DNA from: Anaerolineae bacterium UTCFX1
Lineage (GTDB): Bacteria; Chloroflexota; Anaerolineae; Anaerolineales; Villigracilaceae
Assembly (NCBI GenBank): GCA_002050275.1
Contig: MWTB01000029.1
Coordinates: 1-37,128, forward strand
Length of the DNA stretch: 37,128 bases
Direction of reading: 5' to 3'
In this document: piece by piece, positions 15,632 through 23,422 of the stretch
Layout: every line of letters begins with the position of its first letter
Numbering within the stretch: the stretch's first letter is position 1
Translations under genes and position numbers: made by a program
Notes under the pieces: generated by a model
The model's input: the letters and a program-made list of their open reading frames with translations, nothing else
The model's database searches: none
Told to the model about the DNA's origin: nothing

Positions 15632-16075
15632 ATGACTTTTAACATTCGCCGCATCGCAACCGCAGACCTACCCGAATGGTTGCGAATGCGGCAGGCGTTA
15701 TGGAGCGAATTGTCGGAGCAAGATTTACTGCCCGAAATGGAAGTCATTCTCACAAACCCGCGCTACGCCGTGTTCATCGCGGCGCGAAACAACGGCGACG
15801 CCGCCGGGTTCGTCGAAGTCAACTTGCGCGAATACGCCGAGGGATGCGAAACCAGCCCGGTCGGTTATATCGAAGGCTGGTATGTAGATGAAGACGTCCG
15901 CCGGCAAGGGCTCGGCGCGGATTTAATCTCCGTCGCCGAACAGTGGGCGCGCGAAAAAGGCTGCGCCGAAATAGCCTCCGATACCTGGTTGGAAAATGAA
16001 GCCAGCATTCATGGACATCTGAAAATGGGCTATTACGAAGTCGAACGTCTCGTGCATTTCGTAAAGAATCTATAG
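15632..16075 (+). CDS. AAC(6')-like GNAT acetyltransferase
   Basis: This 147-residue GNAT protein aligns along its length with aminoglycoside 6'-N-acetyltransferases of the AAC(6')-Ig/Iy type. The N-terminus WLRMRQALWSE...LLPEME, the substrate-side segment AGFVEVNLREYAEGCETSPVGYIEGWYV, the acetyl-CoA loop RRQGLGADLI and the ending HLKMGYYEVERLVHFVKN are all in the expected order. GGAGG precedes the ATG by 6 bp. It would transfer acetyl from acetyl-CoA to an amino group. Native relatives in environmental bacteria need not confer resistance, so the physiological substrate is open. The gene has ordinary local base composition and no mobile element next to it. Confidence 0.8.
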   Translation: MTFNIRRIATADLPEWLRMRQALWSELSEQDLLPEMEVILTNPRYAVFIAARNNGDAAGFVEVNLREYAEGCETSPVGYIEGWYVDEDVRRQGLGADLISVAEQWAREKGCAEIASDTWLENEASIHGHLKMGYYEVERLVHFVKNL

Positions 16076-16179
16076 CCGTTATCAGGCATATTCGACTAAA
16101 CGGTTAAAAAACCTTTCACTTCCGTAAGATTCCTTCAAGTTGTTAAGTGTTTATAAAGCGCCAGCCTTCCATCGCTGGC

Positions 16180-16185
16180 TATAAT
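16180..16185 (+). promoter_or_regulatory. -10 box before the 16206 gene
   Basis: TATAAT lies directly after a small hairpin (GCCAGC, loop, GCTGGC at about 16160-16179) and 20 bp before the ATG at 16206. No convincing -35 box or Shine-Dalgarno sequence is seen. Confidence 0.35.
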
Positions 16186-16205
16186 CATATTAACTTCATT
16201 GCGAA

Positions 16206-16859
16206 ATGATTAAACGTAACCCTTTCGAATTCCTTCGCGGACTGGCTCTTTTTGCAGCGCTCTGGGCATTAACGATCTTAGCGGCGCGTTTGCAGTTAAT
16301 GTTCCCACGCTCGCTCATTGTCTGGTTAAGCCAAAGCCCGAACCCGCAACAGGCGCTGTTCGCGTTCGGCGCGCTGTTCAGCAGCGGCGCGCTAATCCTT
16401 CTACGTTTAGGGATCGAAGTACCGAGCGTCAAATCGCTCATCACCTCCGAAGTCGTTCGCGTATACTTCACCGGTTTGCCGATCTGGCTGTTGGGCATGA
16501 TTCTGGCAGCAGCGACGCTGCGTCTATTGTTCATCTTCCCTTTATGCCAACCGCCCGCCTCCATCGTCTTCCACGTCGAAGGACGGCAAGAAAGTTTCTA
16601 TCCTAACGACACGCTGATCGCCGACCCCGGAGATTTCCTAGCGTTGAGCGTCAAAGCGCCGCAAGATAATTCCATCCTTTCTTGTAAATGGCAGTATATC
16701 GGCGAAACGTTCGAATCTATCGGCGCAAGCGACGGTTGCGCGATCAACCTCAAGCTATCGGGGAAACCGGGCAACGGCTTGCTTACCTTGCAAGTCTCGC
16801 AAAACTTCTGCAATCAAAGTTCGGTCTTTTCATTAGGCGTCCGGGTTCAATCTCCCTAA
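16206..16859 (+). CDS. Membrane protein with extracytoplasmic C-terminal domain
   Basis: This 217-residue protein has three hydrophobic segments (about 9-28, 48-67 and 90-118). A soluble beta-rich tail follows (about 120-217: ASIVFHVEGRQESFYPNDTLIADPGD, then LTLQVSQNFCNQSSVFSLGVRV) that looks like an Ig-like or PKD-like domain with two or three Cys. No known family is recognised. It precedes a lipoprotein gene by 15 bp, probably as one unit, and both seem to face the outside of the cell. Confidence 0.65.
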   Translation: MIKRNPFEFLRGLALFAALWALTILAARLQLMFPRSLIVWLSQSPNPQQALFAFGALFSSGALILLRLGIEVPSVKSLITSEVVRVYFTGLPIWLLGMILAAATLRLLFIFPLCQPPASIVFHVEGRQESFYPNDTLIADPGDFLALSVKAPQDNSILSCKWQYIGETFESIGASDGCAINLKLSGKPGNGLLTLQVSQNFCNQSSVFSLGVRVQSP

Positions 16860-16874
16860 CAGGACAAGCGAAAG

Positions 16875-17936
16875 ATGATTCGCCAATTCAACCTCCTGCT
16901 ATCCGCCTCTCTGTTAGCCGCAATCATATCCGCTTGCGGAAATTCAGCGACGCCCGGCGGCAAAGTGTCTCTACTGCCGAAAAATTGTTCCATCTATACC
17001 AACGAACAATTGCCGTTCACTCTCAACGGACTCATTCCACCGAACGCCGCCATCACATGGGACGCCAGCGCCGGCAGCATCATCTCTTCGCCGCCCGGGT
17101 TAAACGCGCTCTTTACTGCGCCGCCTCAACCGCAGGTGGTTTTAATTTCAGTGTCAATCTCCTCCGGCACGCCGAGCGCGCAAACGCCTATTACCAAAGA
17201 ATGCATTATCCTGACCAAAGACGCGCCTTCGTCTACGACAAACAACATTCGCAATCCTACGGCTCCCAACGGACCCGCGTCTTTGTCGCCCAATTCATCC
17301 CTCCCGACGATCGTTATCAGCGAAGTCATGGCAAACCCGTGCGGAGGCGTTGACTACAAAAAATGGAACGAATACGTCGAACTCTATAATTATGGCGACC
17401 AACCGGTAGACGTATACGGTTGGTGGATCGCCGATATCGGCGAATCGGGCACGCCGGACATGCTCGTCTCTTGGGCGCAACGGAATCCTTATGTTGCTTT
17501 GCCGAGTTCTTTAACCCTCAACTCGACCGTCATTCCGCCCAAGGGCTTCGCTCTCATCCTCTCGCCCATCTACGCAGAAGGTTCAGTTCCCTACTTCATG
17601 CCCTACGCGATTCCAGCGAATACGGTCATACTCACGCCTGCTGAAAGCCGTACGCTCGGCGACGATTACTTCAGCCTTGTCGGGTCGGGGCAAGGGCGCG
17701 ACGTGCTTGTGCTATATCAAGGCGGACCCAGCGTCATTCGGACGGTAGTTTCAACCTACGGCTCGCCCAAACTCGATTCGTACGCCAATAAGATCCGCGA
17801 CGATTACTTGGATAATCTTCCACTCGCTCTGCACGAATGTTCTTCTGCCGAACGTATTGATCCGTTTAAGCCGGATATCTTCGATAATTGGCGTGAGATC
17901 GCCAATGGAACCCCCGGCGACGCGCCCTATCCGTAA
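16875..17936 (+). CDS. Lipoprotein with lamin-tail domain
   Basis: This 353-residue exported lipoprotein has a signal peptide ending in ISAC (Cys21). An Ig-like segment (about 30-110: PKNCSIYTNEQLPFTLNG, then ITWDASAGSIISSPPGLNAL) follows, then a linker and a lamin-tail (LTD) domain from about 145. The domain's opening VISEVMANP and the YVELYNYGDQPVDVYGWWI segment are diagnostic. LTD domains occur on many bacterial surface proteins, often with nucleases or adhesins, but no catalytic domain is present here. AGGA precedes the ATG by 10 bp. It follows the membrane protein at 16206 closely and likely works at the cell surface with it. Confidence 0.75.
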   Translation: MIRQFNLLLSASLLAAIISACGNSATPGGKVSLLPKNCSIYTNEQLPFTLNGLIPPNAAITWDASAGSIISSPPGLNALFTAPPQPQVVLISVSISSGTPSAQTPITKECIILTKDAPSSTTNNIRNPTAPNGPASLSPNSSLPTIVISEVMANPCGGVDYKKWNEYVELYNYGDQPVDVYGWWIADIGESGTPDMLVSWAQRNPYVALPSSLTLNSTVIPPKGFALILSPIYAEGSVPYFMPYAIPANTVILTPAESRTLGDDYFSLVGSGQGRDVLVLYQGGPSVIRTVVSTYGSPKLDSYANKIRDDYLDNLPLALHECSSAERIDPFKPDIFDNWREIANGTPGDAPYP

Positions 17937-18063
17937 GCGCCGCTGCCTCTACTTCGAATATATGCCTAACTAAGCATGCCCAATTGTTATACGGTTGCTT
18001 AAATCTCCGTCCCAAATGGGGGGCTTTATCTTTTCTCGATTTATGCGTCAAAGCCGTTAGAAG

Positions 18064-18069
18064 TATAAT
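18064..18069 (+). promoter_or_regulatory. -10 box of coaBC, probably leaderless
   Basis: TATAAT ends 8 bp before the coaBC ATG at 18078. With the usual 6-8 nt between -10 box and start site, transcription would begin at or just before the A of the ATG. No Shine-Dalgarno sequence is present. The -35 position (TTATGC at 18041) is a weak match at 17-bp spacing. Confidence 0.5.
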
Positions 18070-18077
18070 CGGCACAT

Positions 18078-19289
18078 ATGTCCATATTCTCCAACAAGCG
18101 CATTCTTCTTGGGGTAACGGGCTCCATCGCCGCATATAAAGCCGCCGACCTCGCCTCTAAGCTCGCGCAAGCGGGCGCTCAGGTGGACGCAATCCTCACC
18201 GACCCTGCGCAGAAGTTCATCACCCCCCTCGTCTTTCAATCGGTCACAGGGCGTCGCGCCTATACCGATTCTGACCTATGGGGCGCCGAAGCGCACGTTT
18301 TGCATATCGGCTTAAGCCACGCCGCCGATTTGCTCGTCATCGCGCCTTGCACCGCAAACACACTTGCCAAACTCGCGCATGGGCAAGCCGATTCGCTTCT
18401 GACTGTCTCCGCGTTAGCCGCGTCATGCCCGTTGCTCATCGCACCCGCTATGGACGGCGGCATGTACGATCACGCCGCCACGCAAACGAATCTCGACGCA
18501 TTGAAAAAACGCGGCGTATCTATTCTTGAACCGGCCGAGGGACATCTCGCTTCAGGATTAATCGGCAAGGGACGCCTGCCCGAAACGTCCAAACTTCTCG
18601 GACACATCCGTCTCATTCTCGGACGAAACGGCTCGCTTTCTCAGCGGAGCGTCGTCGTCGCCGCCGGCGGGACTCAAGAGCCGCTCGACCCGGTGCGCAT
18701 ATTGACGAATCATTCTTCGGGCAAGCAGGGATACGCCCTCGCGCAAGCCGCGCTCGACGCCGGCGCGCGCGTGACGCTAATCTCAGCGCCGACCTCGCTG
18801 ACTCCTCCCGTCGGCGCAAAGGTGATCCACGCGCAAACAGCAAAACAGATGCTCGACGCCGTATTGATAGAAATAGAGCGCGCCGACGTTCTCATCATGG
18901 CAGCAGCGGTGGCAGACTTCCGCCCCAAAAACACGGCGAAGGATAAGATCAAAAAGGAAGGCGGCATCCCGCAGATCGAACTTGAAGCGACCGACGATAT
19001 TTTGAAAGCGGTTGCCAAGAAGAGACTTGAAACGCCCGCGCTACGCGCGGTAATCGGGTTTGCCGCCGAATCGCAAAATCTGCTTGAAAACGCCGCGAAT
19101 AAGTTACAATCGAAAGGCTTAGACATAATCGCGGCAAACGACATCTCCGCTTCCGATGCGGGGTTCGCCGTTGAAACGAATCGAATAATATTACTGTTCG
19201 CGAATGGGCGCAAAGAAGCGTTGCCGCTAATGAGCAAAATGGAAGCGGCTGAAATGGTGATCGAACGAATCGCACAATTGTTGGAGTGA
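18078..19289 (+). CDS. coaBC: CoaBC: phosphopantothenoylcysteine synthase/decarboxylase
   Basis: This bifunctional 403-residue enzyme carries out two steps of coenzyme A synthesis. The CoaC flavoprotein half (1 to about 185) decarboxylates 4'-phosphopantothenoylcysteine; it shows GVTGSIAAYKAADL, VLHIGLSHAADLLVIAPCTANTLAK (His76) and PAMDGGMYD. The CoaB half (about 190-403) has AAGGTQEPLDPVRILTNHSSGKQG, the CTP-binding AAVADF and a conserved VGFAAE-like segment (VIGFAAESQ). Two CoaC active-site positions differ from E. coli Dfp: the Asn of PxMNxxM is Asp126, and the Cys of the ACG segment is Ser159 (GHLASGLIGKGRL). The gene overlaps no neighbour and is followed 1 bp later by a phosphoesterase. 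Confidence 0.93.
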   Translation: MSIFSNKRILLGVTGSIAAYKAADLASKLAQAGAQVDAILTDPAQKFITPLVFQSVTGRRAYTDSDLWGAEAHVLHIGLSHAADLLVIAPCTANTLAKLAHGQADSLLTVSALAASCPLLIAPAMDGGMYDHAATQTNLDALKKRGVSILEPAEGHLASGLIGKGRLPETSKLLGHIRLILGRNGSLSQRSVVVAAGGTQEPLDPVRILTNHSSGKQGYALAQAALDAGARVTLISAPTSLTPPVGAKVIHAQTAKQMLDAVLIEIERADVLIMAAAVADFRPKNTAKDKIKKEGGIPQIELEATDDILKAVAKKRLETPALRAVIGFAAESQNLLENAANKLQSKGLDIIAANDISASDAGFAVETNRIILLFANGRKEALPLMSKMEAAEMVIERIAQLLE

Positions 19290-19290
19290 T

Positions 19291-20022
19291 ATGCGGGTTT
19301 TAGTTATCTCAGATATTCACGCGAACTACACTGCGCTCGAAGCCGTATTGAAAGACGCGGGCGAAGTAGACGAAACGTGGTGCCTTGGCGACTTGGTTGG
19401 GTACGGACCCGACCCGAACGCCGTGGTGGAAGAAGTGCGCGCCATGAAGAACCTCACCTGCCTGCTTGGCAACCACGACGTAGCGGCGATCGGACGCATT
19501 CCGCTCGAAACCTTCAACGGCGAAGCGCGCCGCGCGTTGGAATATCATGAAAAAGTTCTGAGCGCGGAAAACATGGAGTACTTGCGTTCGTTGCCGCAAA
19601 ACCTGAAAGTGCGCGAAGGCGTCAGCCTGGTGCATGGCAGTCCGCGCGATTCGGTTTGGGAATATATTTTGAATACGCTCTCGGCGCGGCTCAATTTCGA
19701 TTATTTCACCACGCCGTGGTGTCTGGTCGGGCATACGCATCTGCAATGTATGTTCCGCCTCAACGAAAAGACCAACCGCGTGACGCGCGACCCGATCGTT
19801 CCGGGCGAAATCCTCCACTTAAACCCAAAACTTATTTTAAACCCCGGCTCAGTAGGGCAGCCGCGCGACCGCGATCCGCGGGCGGCATACGCTTTATACG
19901 ATACCGAAGCCAAAACATGGGAGCCGCGACGCGTACCTTACAACATCGCAGAAGTACAAAAGCGCATCCGCGACGCAAAACTCCCCGAGAAACAAGCGGT
20001 TCGGCTGGCGGAAGGCTGGTAA
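19291..20022 (+). CDS. Calcineurin-like metallophosphoesterase, YfcE/MJ0936-type
   Basis: This 243-residue phosphodiesterase or phosphatase has the full dimetal motif set: DIHANYTAL (D-x-H), GDLVGYGPDPNAVVEEV, GNHD, HGSP and GHTH. The two-metal core spans about 1-190, and a C-terminal extension (RRVPYNIAEVQKRIRDAKLP) caps the site as in related proteins. Its ATG begins 1 bp after the coaBC stop, with GGAG inside the end of coaBC, so the two are translationally coupled. Substrates of such proteins range from cyclic nucleotides to phosphoproteins, and none can be fixed here. Confidence 0.85.
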   Translation: MRVLVISDIHANYTALEAVLKDAGEVDETWCLGDLVGYGPDPNAVVEEVRAMKNLTCLLGNHDVAAIGRIPLETFNGEARRALEYHEKVLSAENMEYLRSLPQNLKVREGVSLVHGSPRDSVWEYILNTLSARLNFDYFTTPWCLVGHTHLQCMFRLNEKTNRVTRDPIVPGEILHLNPKLILNPGSVGQPRDRDPRAAYALYDTEAKTWEPRRVPYNIAEVQKRIRDAKLPEKQAVRLAEGW

Positions 20023-20122
20023 CCCGGTTTTGCTAAGATTTGAACGGGGAACATTTTGAGCGGCGCTTCGTCTATGGAAATAGAGTGAAACAACTCTATT
20101 CTATTCAATAGGAGAAAAGAAC

Positions 20123-21076
20123 ATGAAACGCTCCCTTCTTATTATCGGAACAGTCGTCCTTGTATTCGCGCTGATTGGAATAGCGCTAGTTGGCGCTTTT
20201 CAACCGATGTACAGTCTCGGCGTCGGCGGCGCGTCAGATGAAGCCACCTCGTTTGTACGAGCAATCAACACCCCCCTTGCTTATATGATCGAAGAAGCGC
20301 CGGCGCCGGGAATGCCCGCTCAAAATGTCGAAACACAAAAGCGCATGGTCATCCAAACCGTAGACCTTGCCATCGTAGTCGCCGATCCTAAGACGCGGAT
20401 GGATGAGATCGCCAGCATGGCTGAAACGATGGGCGGATTCGTAGTCTCCTCAAACTTGTATACCACCAATTACGGCGTCAATTACGCGGAAGCGCCCGAA
20501 GCGACGACTACGATCCGCGTGCCGCAAGAGAAAATAGACGACGCGCTTAAAGCTATCAAAAAAGACGCGGTCAAAGTCAATTACGAGAATCGCTCCAGCG
20601 ACGACGTTACCAACGCCTATGTGGATTTACAATCGCGCCTGAAAGCCAAGCAAGCCGCCGAGAAGAAATTACTGGAATTCCTCGATCAAGCCACCGATAC
20701 CGAAGGCGTACTGGCGGTCTACATCCAACTTCAGCAAATCCAAAGCGATATTGAAGTATTGAAGGGGCAGATTCAATATTACGACGAATCGGTGGCTCTT
20801 TCCGCGATCAGCATACGCCTGATCGCCCAAGAGACCATTCAGCCCGTAGAGGTCGGCGGCTGGAAGTTGCAAGGCGCCGTCAACGACGCAGTTCAAGATC
20901 TGGTCTACTTCACGCAAGAATTTACCCGCTCTATAATTCGCTTCGCGTTGTTCACCCTGCCGTCGTTCCTTCTACTCGCTATTCCGTTCTGCTTGTTCTT
21001 CCTCATCGCGCGCGGGTTCTATCGTAAATTCCGCAAGCCAAAAGCCGTTGAAGCCGCACAAGAAGAAAAGAAATAA
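20123..21076 (+). CDS. DUF4349 membrane-anchored protein
   Basis: This 317-residue protein has an N-terminal membrane segment or signal (about 5-26) and an extracytoplasmic DUF4349 domain. The domain begins at MVIQTVDLAIVVADPKTRMDEIASM and includes TTTIRVPQEKIDDALKAIKK and the coiled-coil region DLQSRLKAKQAAEKKLLEF (about 175-235). A second membrane segment (about 268-295) and a basic cytoplasmic tail follow. Proteins of this family resemble RsiW/anti-sigma or envelope-sensing proteins, but their function is not established. AGGAG lies before the ATG. A short inverted repeat (AATAGAG with CTCTATT, about 20079-20100) sits in the leader. Confidence 0.8.
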   Translation: MKRSLLIIGTVVLVFALIGIALVGAFQPMYSLGVGGASDEATSFVRAINTPLAYMIEEAPAPGMPAQNVETQKRMVIQTVDLAIVVADPKTRMDEIASMAETMGGFVVSSNLYTTNYGVNYAEAPEATTTIRVPQEKIDDALKAIKKDAVKVNYENRSSDDVTNAYVDLQSRLKAKQAAEKKLLEFLDQATDTEGVLAVYIQLQQIQSDIEVLKGQIQYYDESVALSAISIRLIAQETIQPVEVGGWKLQGAVNDAVQDLVYFTQEFTRSIIRFALFTLPSFLLLAIPFCLFFLIARGFYRKFRKPKAVEAAQEEKK

Positions 21077-21096
21077 GCGCGTTGCGCAGATCCATC

Positions 21097-21130
21097 CCCC
21101 TCTCCCGGCCGGAGAGGGGTTTTTATTTTG
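21097..21130 (+). terminator. Rho-independent terminator after the DUF4349 gene
   Basis: A 9-bp GC-rich stem (CCCCTCTCC with GGAGAGGGG, loop CGGCC) is followed by TTTTTATTTT. It ends directly before the rsmG -10 box, so the termination and initiation signals are only a few bases apart. Confidence 0.85.
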
Positions 21131-21133
21131 CTT

Positions 21134-21139
21134 TATAAT
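21134..21139 (+). promoter_or_regulatory. -10 box of rsmG, probably leaderless
   Basis: TATAAT ends 6 bp before the rsmG ATG at 21146, so transcription should begin at the ATG itself. No ribosome-binding site or good -35 hexamer is present; upstream lies the T-run of the terminator. Confidence 0.5.
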
Positions 21140-21145
21140 CTTCGC

Positions 21146-21856
21146 ATGGAAAAACTCGTCCGCAACGCGCGCGAACTATTTAACGTCCGCATTACAGGGC
21201 TGCAAGCAGTAGCGTTAATGACATATGAAAAAGAATTGCTGGAATGGAATCAGAAAATAAACCTCACCGCCATCCGTGATGCAGACTCCATACGCACCAA
21301 ACATTTTCTCGACTCATTCTCGTGCGTCCTCGCATGGCAAGCGACGCCGCCCGCTTCACTCATCGATGTGGGAACGGGCGCGGGCTTCCCGGGCATTCCG
21401 CTCAAGATTCTATATCCCGCCTTGAAGTTGACCCTCGTTGAATCGGTAGGCAAGAAAGCCAAATTCTGCGAGCATATTATCAATGTTTTGAAACTGGAAC
21501 AGGCGCAAGTGATCAAAGCGCGGGCGGAAGATGTGGGGCAAGACCCGAGTCATCGCGGCAAATATGATTGGGCTACGGCGCGCGCCGTGGCAAGCCTTAA
21601 CATATTAAGCGAATACCTTTTACCGCTCGTTAAGGTGGGCGGAGCCATCGTGGCGCAAAAAGGAACAAACGCGCCGACCGAGATAGAGATGGCAAAAAAA
21701 GCGGCGAAAATGCTAGGCGGAAAATGGAGAGAACTGATTTCGGTTAAACTGCCGGATGTTTCGGAGGAACGCTATTTAGCAATCGCAGATAAAGTCAGCG
21801 CAACGCCAAAAAATTATCCGCGTAAGGCGGGCATCCCCGCCAAGCAGTCGTTGTAA
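21146..21856 (+). CDS. rsmG: 16S rRNA (guanine-527-N7)-methyltransferase RsmG
   Basis: This 236-residue AdoMet-dependent methyltransferase makes m7G527 in 16S rRNA. The family opening is ELLEWNQKINLTAIRDADSI. The glycine-rich AdoMet site is LIDVGTGAGFPGIPLKILYP (about 74-93), followed by TLVESVGKKAKFCEHIINVL and the TARAVASLNILSEYLLPLVK segment. The ATG at 21146 is chosen over the TTG at 21128 because the latter precedes the -10 box. Loss of RsmG in other bacteria gives low-level streptomycin resistance. The gene stands alone, with a convergent cupin gene after it. Confidence 0.93.
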   Translation: MEKLVRNARELFNVRITGLQAVALMTYEKELLEWNQKINLTAIRDADSIRTKHFLDSFSCVLAWQATPPASLIDVGTGAGFPGIPLKILYPALKLTLVESVGKKAKFCEHIINVLKLEQAQVIKARAEDVGQDPSHRGKYDWATARAVASLNILSEYLLPLVKVGGAIVAQKGTNAPTEIEMAKKAAKMLGGKWRELISVKLPDVSEERYLAIADKVSATPKNYPRKAGIPAKQSL

Positions 21857-21872
21857 ATGCGGCGCGATCCTA

Positions 21873-22235
21873 TCAGCAGCCTTCGTCCACAATCGTAATT
21901 TTATCTTCCTGGTTGGGAACGACGCACAAGAATTCAAACGGTTCTTCTCCCATGTTTTGATACGAATGAATTACGCCTTGGGGAATAAAAAGCGCGTCTC
22001 CCGCTTTAACGCGATGCGTTTCATCGCCAAGCGTCACGGTCGCTTCGCCGCGTAGAACATATTGCTCATGCTCCACCAAATTGGTGTGGCGCGGCATCCC
22101 GCCGCCTTGTTGCATAGAGAATTTCCGCAGAGCAAAATTTGGTCCCTCCTGCGAAGAGACCAAAACTTGGATGGTCGTATCTTTCCCCGCCGCCACATTT
22201 TTCGCTTCGACATCGGTTGAGTGTTTAACAAACAT
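21873..22235 (-). CDS. Single-domain cupin protein
   Basis: This 120-residue protein has one cupin barrel. Motif 1 is GGGMPRHTNLVEHEQYVLRG (His at about 51 and 57, with Gln in place of the usual Glu) and motif 2 is IPQGVIHSYQN (His about 92). These residues would hold one metal ion. Such small cupins bind or convert small metabolites, or serve as sensors, and no substrate is evident. The C-terminus ends with a lone Cys. It is the last gene of the minus-strand group, 57 bp after the phosphatase stop, and is convergent with rsmG. Confidence 0.85.
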   Translation of the reverse strand: MFVKHSTDVEAKNVAAGKDTTIQVLVSSQEGPNFALRKFSMQQGGGMPRHTNLVEHEQYVLRGEATVTLGDETHRVKAGDALFIPQGVIHSYQNMGEEPFEFLCVVPNQEDKITIVDEGC

Positions 22236-22292
22236 AGGGCTCTCCTTACAACTTTAAAGAAGCGTTAAATGCGCGAAATATTACGCGGACTG

Positions 22293-23381
22293 TTACGGAG
22301 TCGCTTCAAGAGCGTTGGTGGGCCAAGGGGTGAGAGTCGGCGACGGAACGATTAAGGTTGGAGTGAGCGTGGCCGGAAGCGGCGTTAACGTCGGCGGCGG
22401 CGATGTGAGAGTCGGCGGCGGAACGGTTGGAGTAGCGGTTAAGGTTACGGGTCGGCGCAACCAGCCAAACGTCAGCAAGGAAACGACCGCGACAAGGCAT
22501 AGGAAGCTAAGCGCGGCAACAATCGCCCACGTCATCCAATTCGTCCTTTGATCTTTATTCAGTTTGAATTGCGCGGGAACCGCAAGCAAAATCACGGTAA
22601 TGTTATCGTGCCCGCCGCGCGAATTCGCAAGTTCGATCAGCGCGCTCGCCGCGTCTTTTAGGTTATTTCTTGCACGGATGATTTCGAGGATTTCATCGTT
22701 CCAGACGAGATCGGTCAAACCGTCGCTGCACAATAGGATAACATCGTGCGGTTGCAAGCGCGCGCCTTGATTATTCTCGGCGCGCTCATCGTTTTCGTCG
22801 TCGAATAACTTCATACGGAAATCGGCTTGAGGCGGCATGGGCGAGCCGAGGTAACGACGGATGACGTGTACGTTGGGATGTTCGCGCGCTTCTTCGGGCG
22901 TGAGAATATTCTTCTCAATGGCTTCTTGCACCCAGGTGTGATCCACCGTCAGCTGTTGAATGCGTCCGCCGCGGATAAGATAAATGCGCGAATCGCCTAC
23001 CGAAGCAATATACAATTTATCGCCGATCACCCAGGCGGCAGCGCAGGTGGAGCCCATGCCTTTGAGATTCTCGTCGTCGTCGGCGCGCGCGGCGATAGCG
23101 TCGCTGGCAAGCGTTACGGCTTCCTGCATAATGCGTTGCGGATGCCGTCCATCGCTGTTGACGATCGTTTCCATGATGTGGTTGACGGCAAGTTCCGCGG
23201 CGACTTCGCCCCCTTTATGGCCGCCGATTCCATCCGCCAAAACAGCGAAGAGAACCGGCGTCGTTTGCTGCGCATCCAGCGTGAACGATGCGACCGAGAA
23301 ACGGTCTTCGTTATTCTTGCCGCTCAGCCCAGCGTGAGTGTGCGCTTCTACGTTCAAATGCGCGCGCGATGTGCGATTCAT
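22293..23381 (-). CDS. Membrane-anchored PP2C Ser/Thr phosphatase
   Basis: This 362-residue protein has a PP2C (PPM) catalytic domain at about 1-265. Metal and phosphate motifs are all present: HTHAGLSGKNNEDRF, LADGIGGHKGGEVAAELA, GSTCAAAW, VGDSRIYLIRGG, LCSDGLTDLVWNDE and GGHDNITVILL. A single membrane segment follows (about 283-304), then a repetitive Pro/Thr/Leu tail outside the cell. It dephosphorylates Ser/Thr in proteins, usually opposing Hanks-type kinases. The upstream FHA gene ends 41 bp before its start, which suggests a shared phospho-signalling pathway. No kinase gene is seen in this window. Confidence 0.9.
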   Translation of the reverse strand: MNRTSRAHLNVEAHTHAGLSGKNNEDRFSVASFTLDAQQTTPVLFAVLADGIGGHKGGEVAAELAVNHIMETIVNSDGRHPQRIMQEAVTLASDAIAARADDDENLKGMGSTCAAAWVIGDKLYIASVGDSRIYLIRGGRIQQLTVDHTWVQEAIEKNILTPEEAREHPNVHVIRRYLGSPMPPQADFRMKLFDDENDERAENNQGARLQPHDVILLCSDGLTDLVWNDEILEIIRARNNLKDAASALIELANSRGGHDNITVILLAVPAQFKLNKDQRTNWMTWAIVAALSFLCLVAVVSLLTFGWLRRPVTLTATPTVPPPTLTSPPPTLTPLPATLTPTLIVPSPTLTPWPTNALEATP

Positions 23382-23422
23382 AAATAATTCTTCGATTATA
23401 CAACAGGGGCGCGGCTCAGCCG

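Noticed and set aside
18005..18035. Terminator after the lamin-tail gene
   Set aside because: The stem around CCC AAAT GGG is only 3-5 bp; too weak to call despite the T-rich tail.
20079..20112. Riboswitch in the DUF4349 gene leader
   Set aside because: Only a 7-bp hairpin next to AGGAG is seen, with no known aptamer core.
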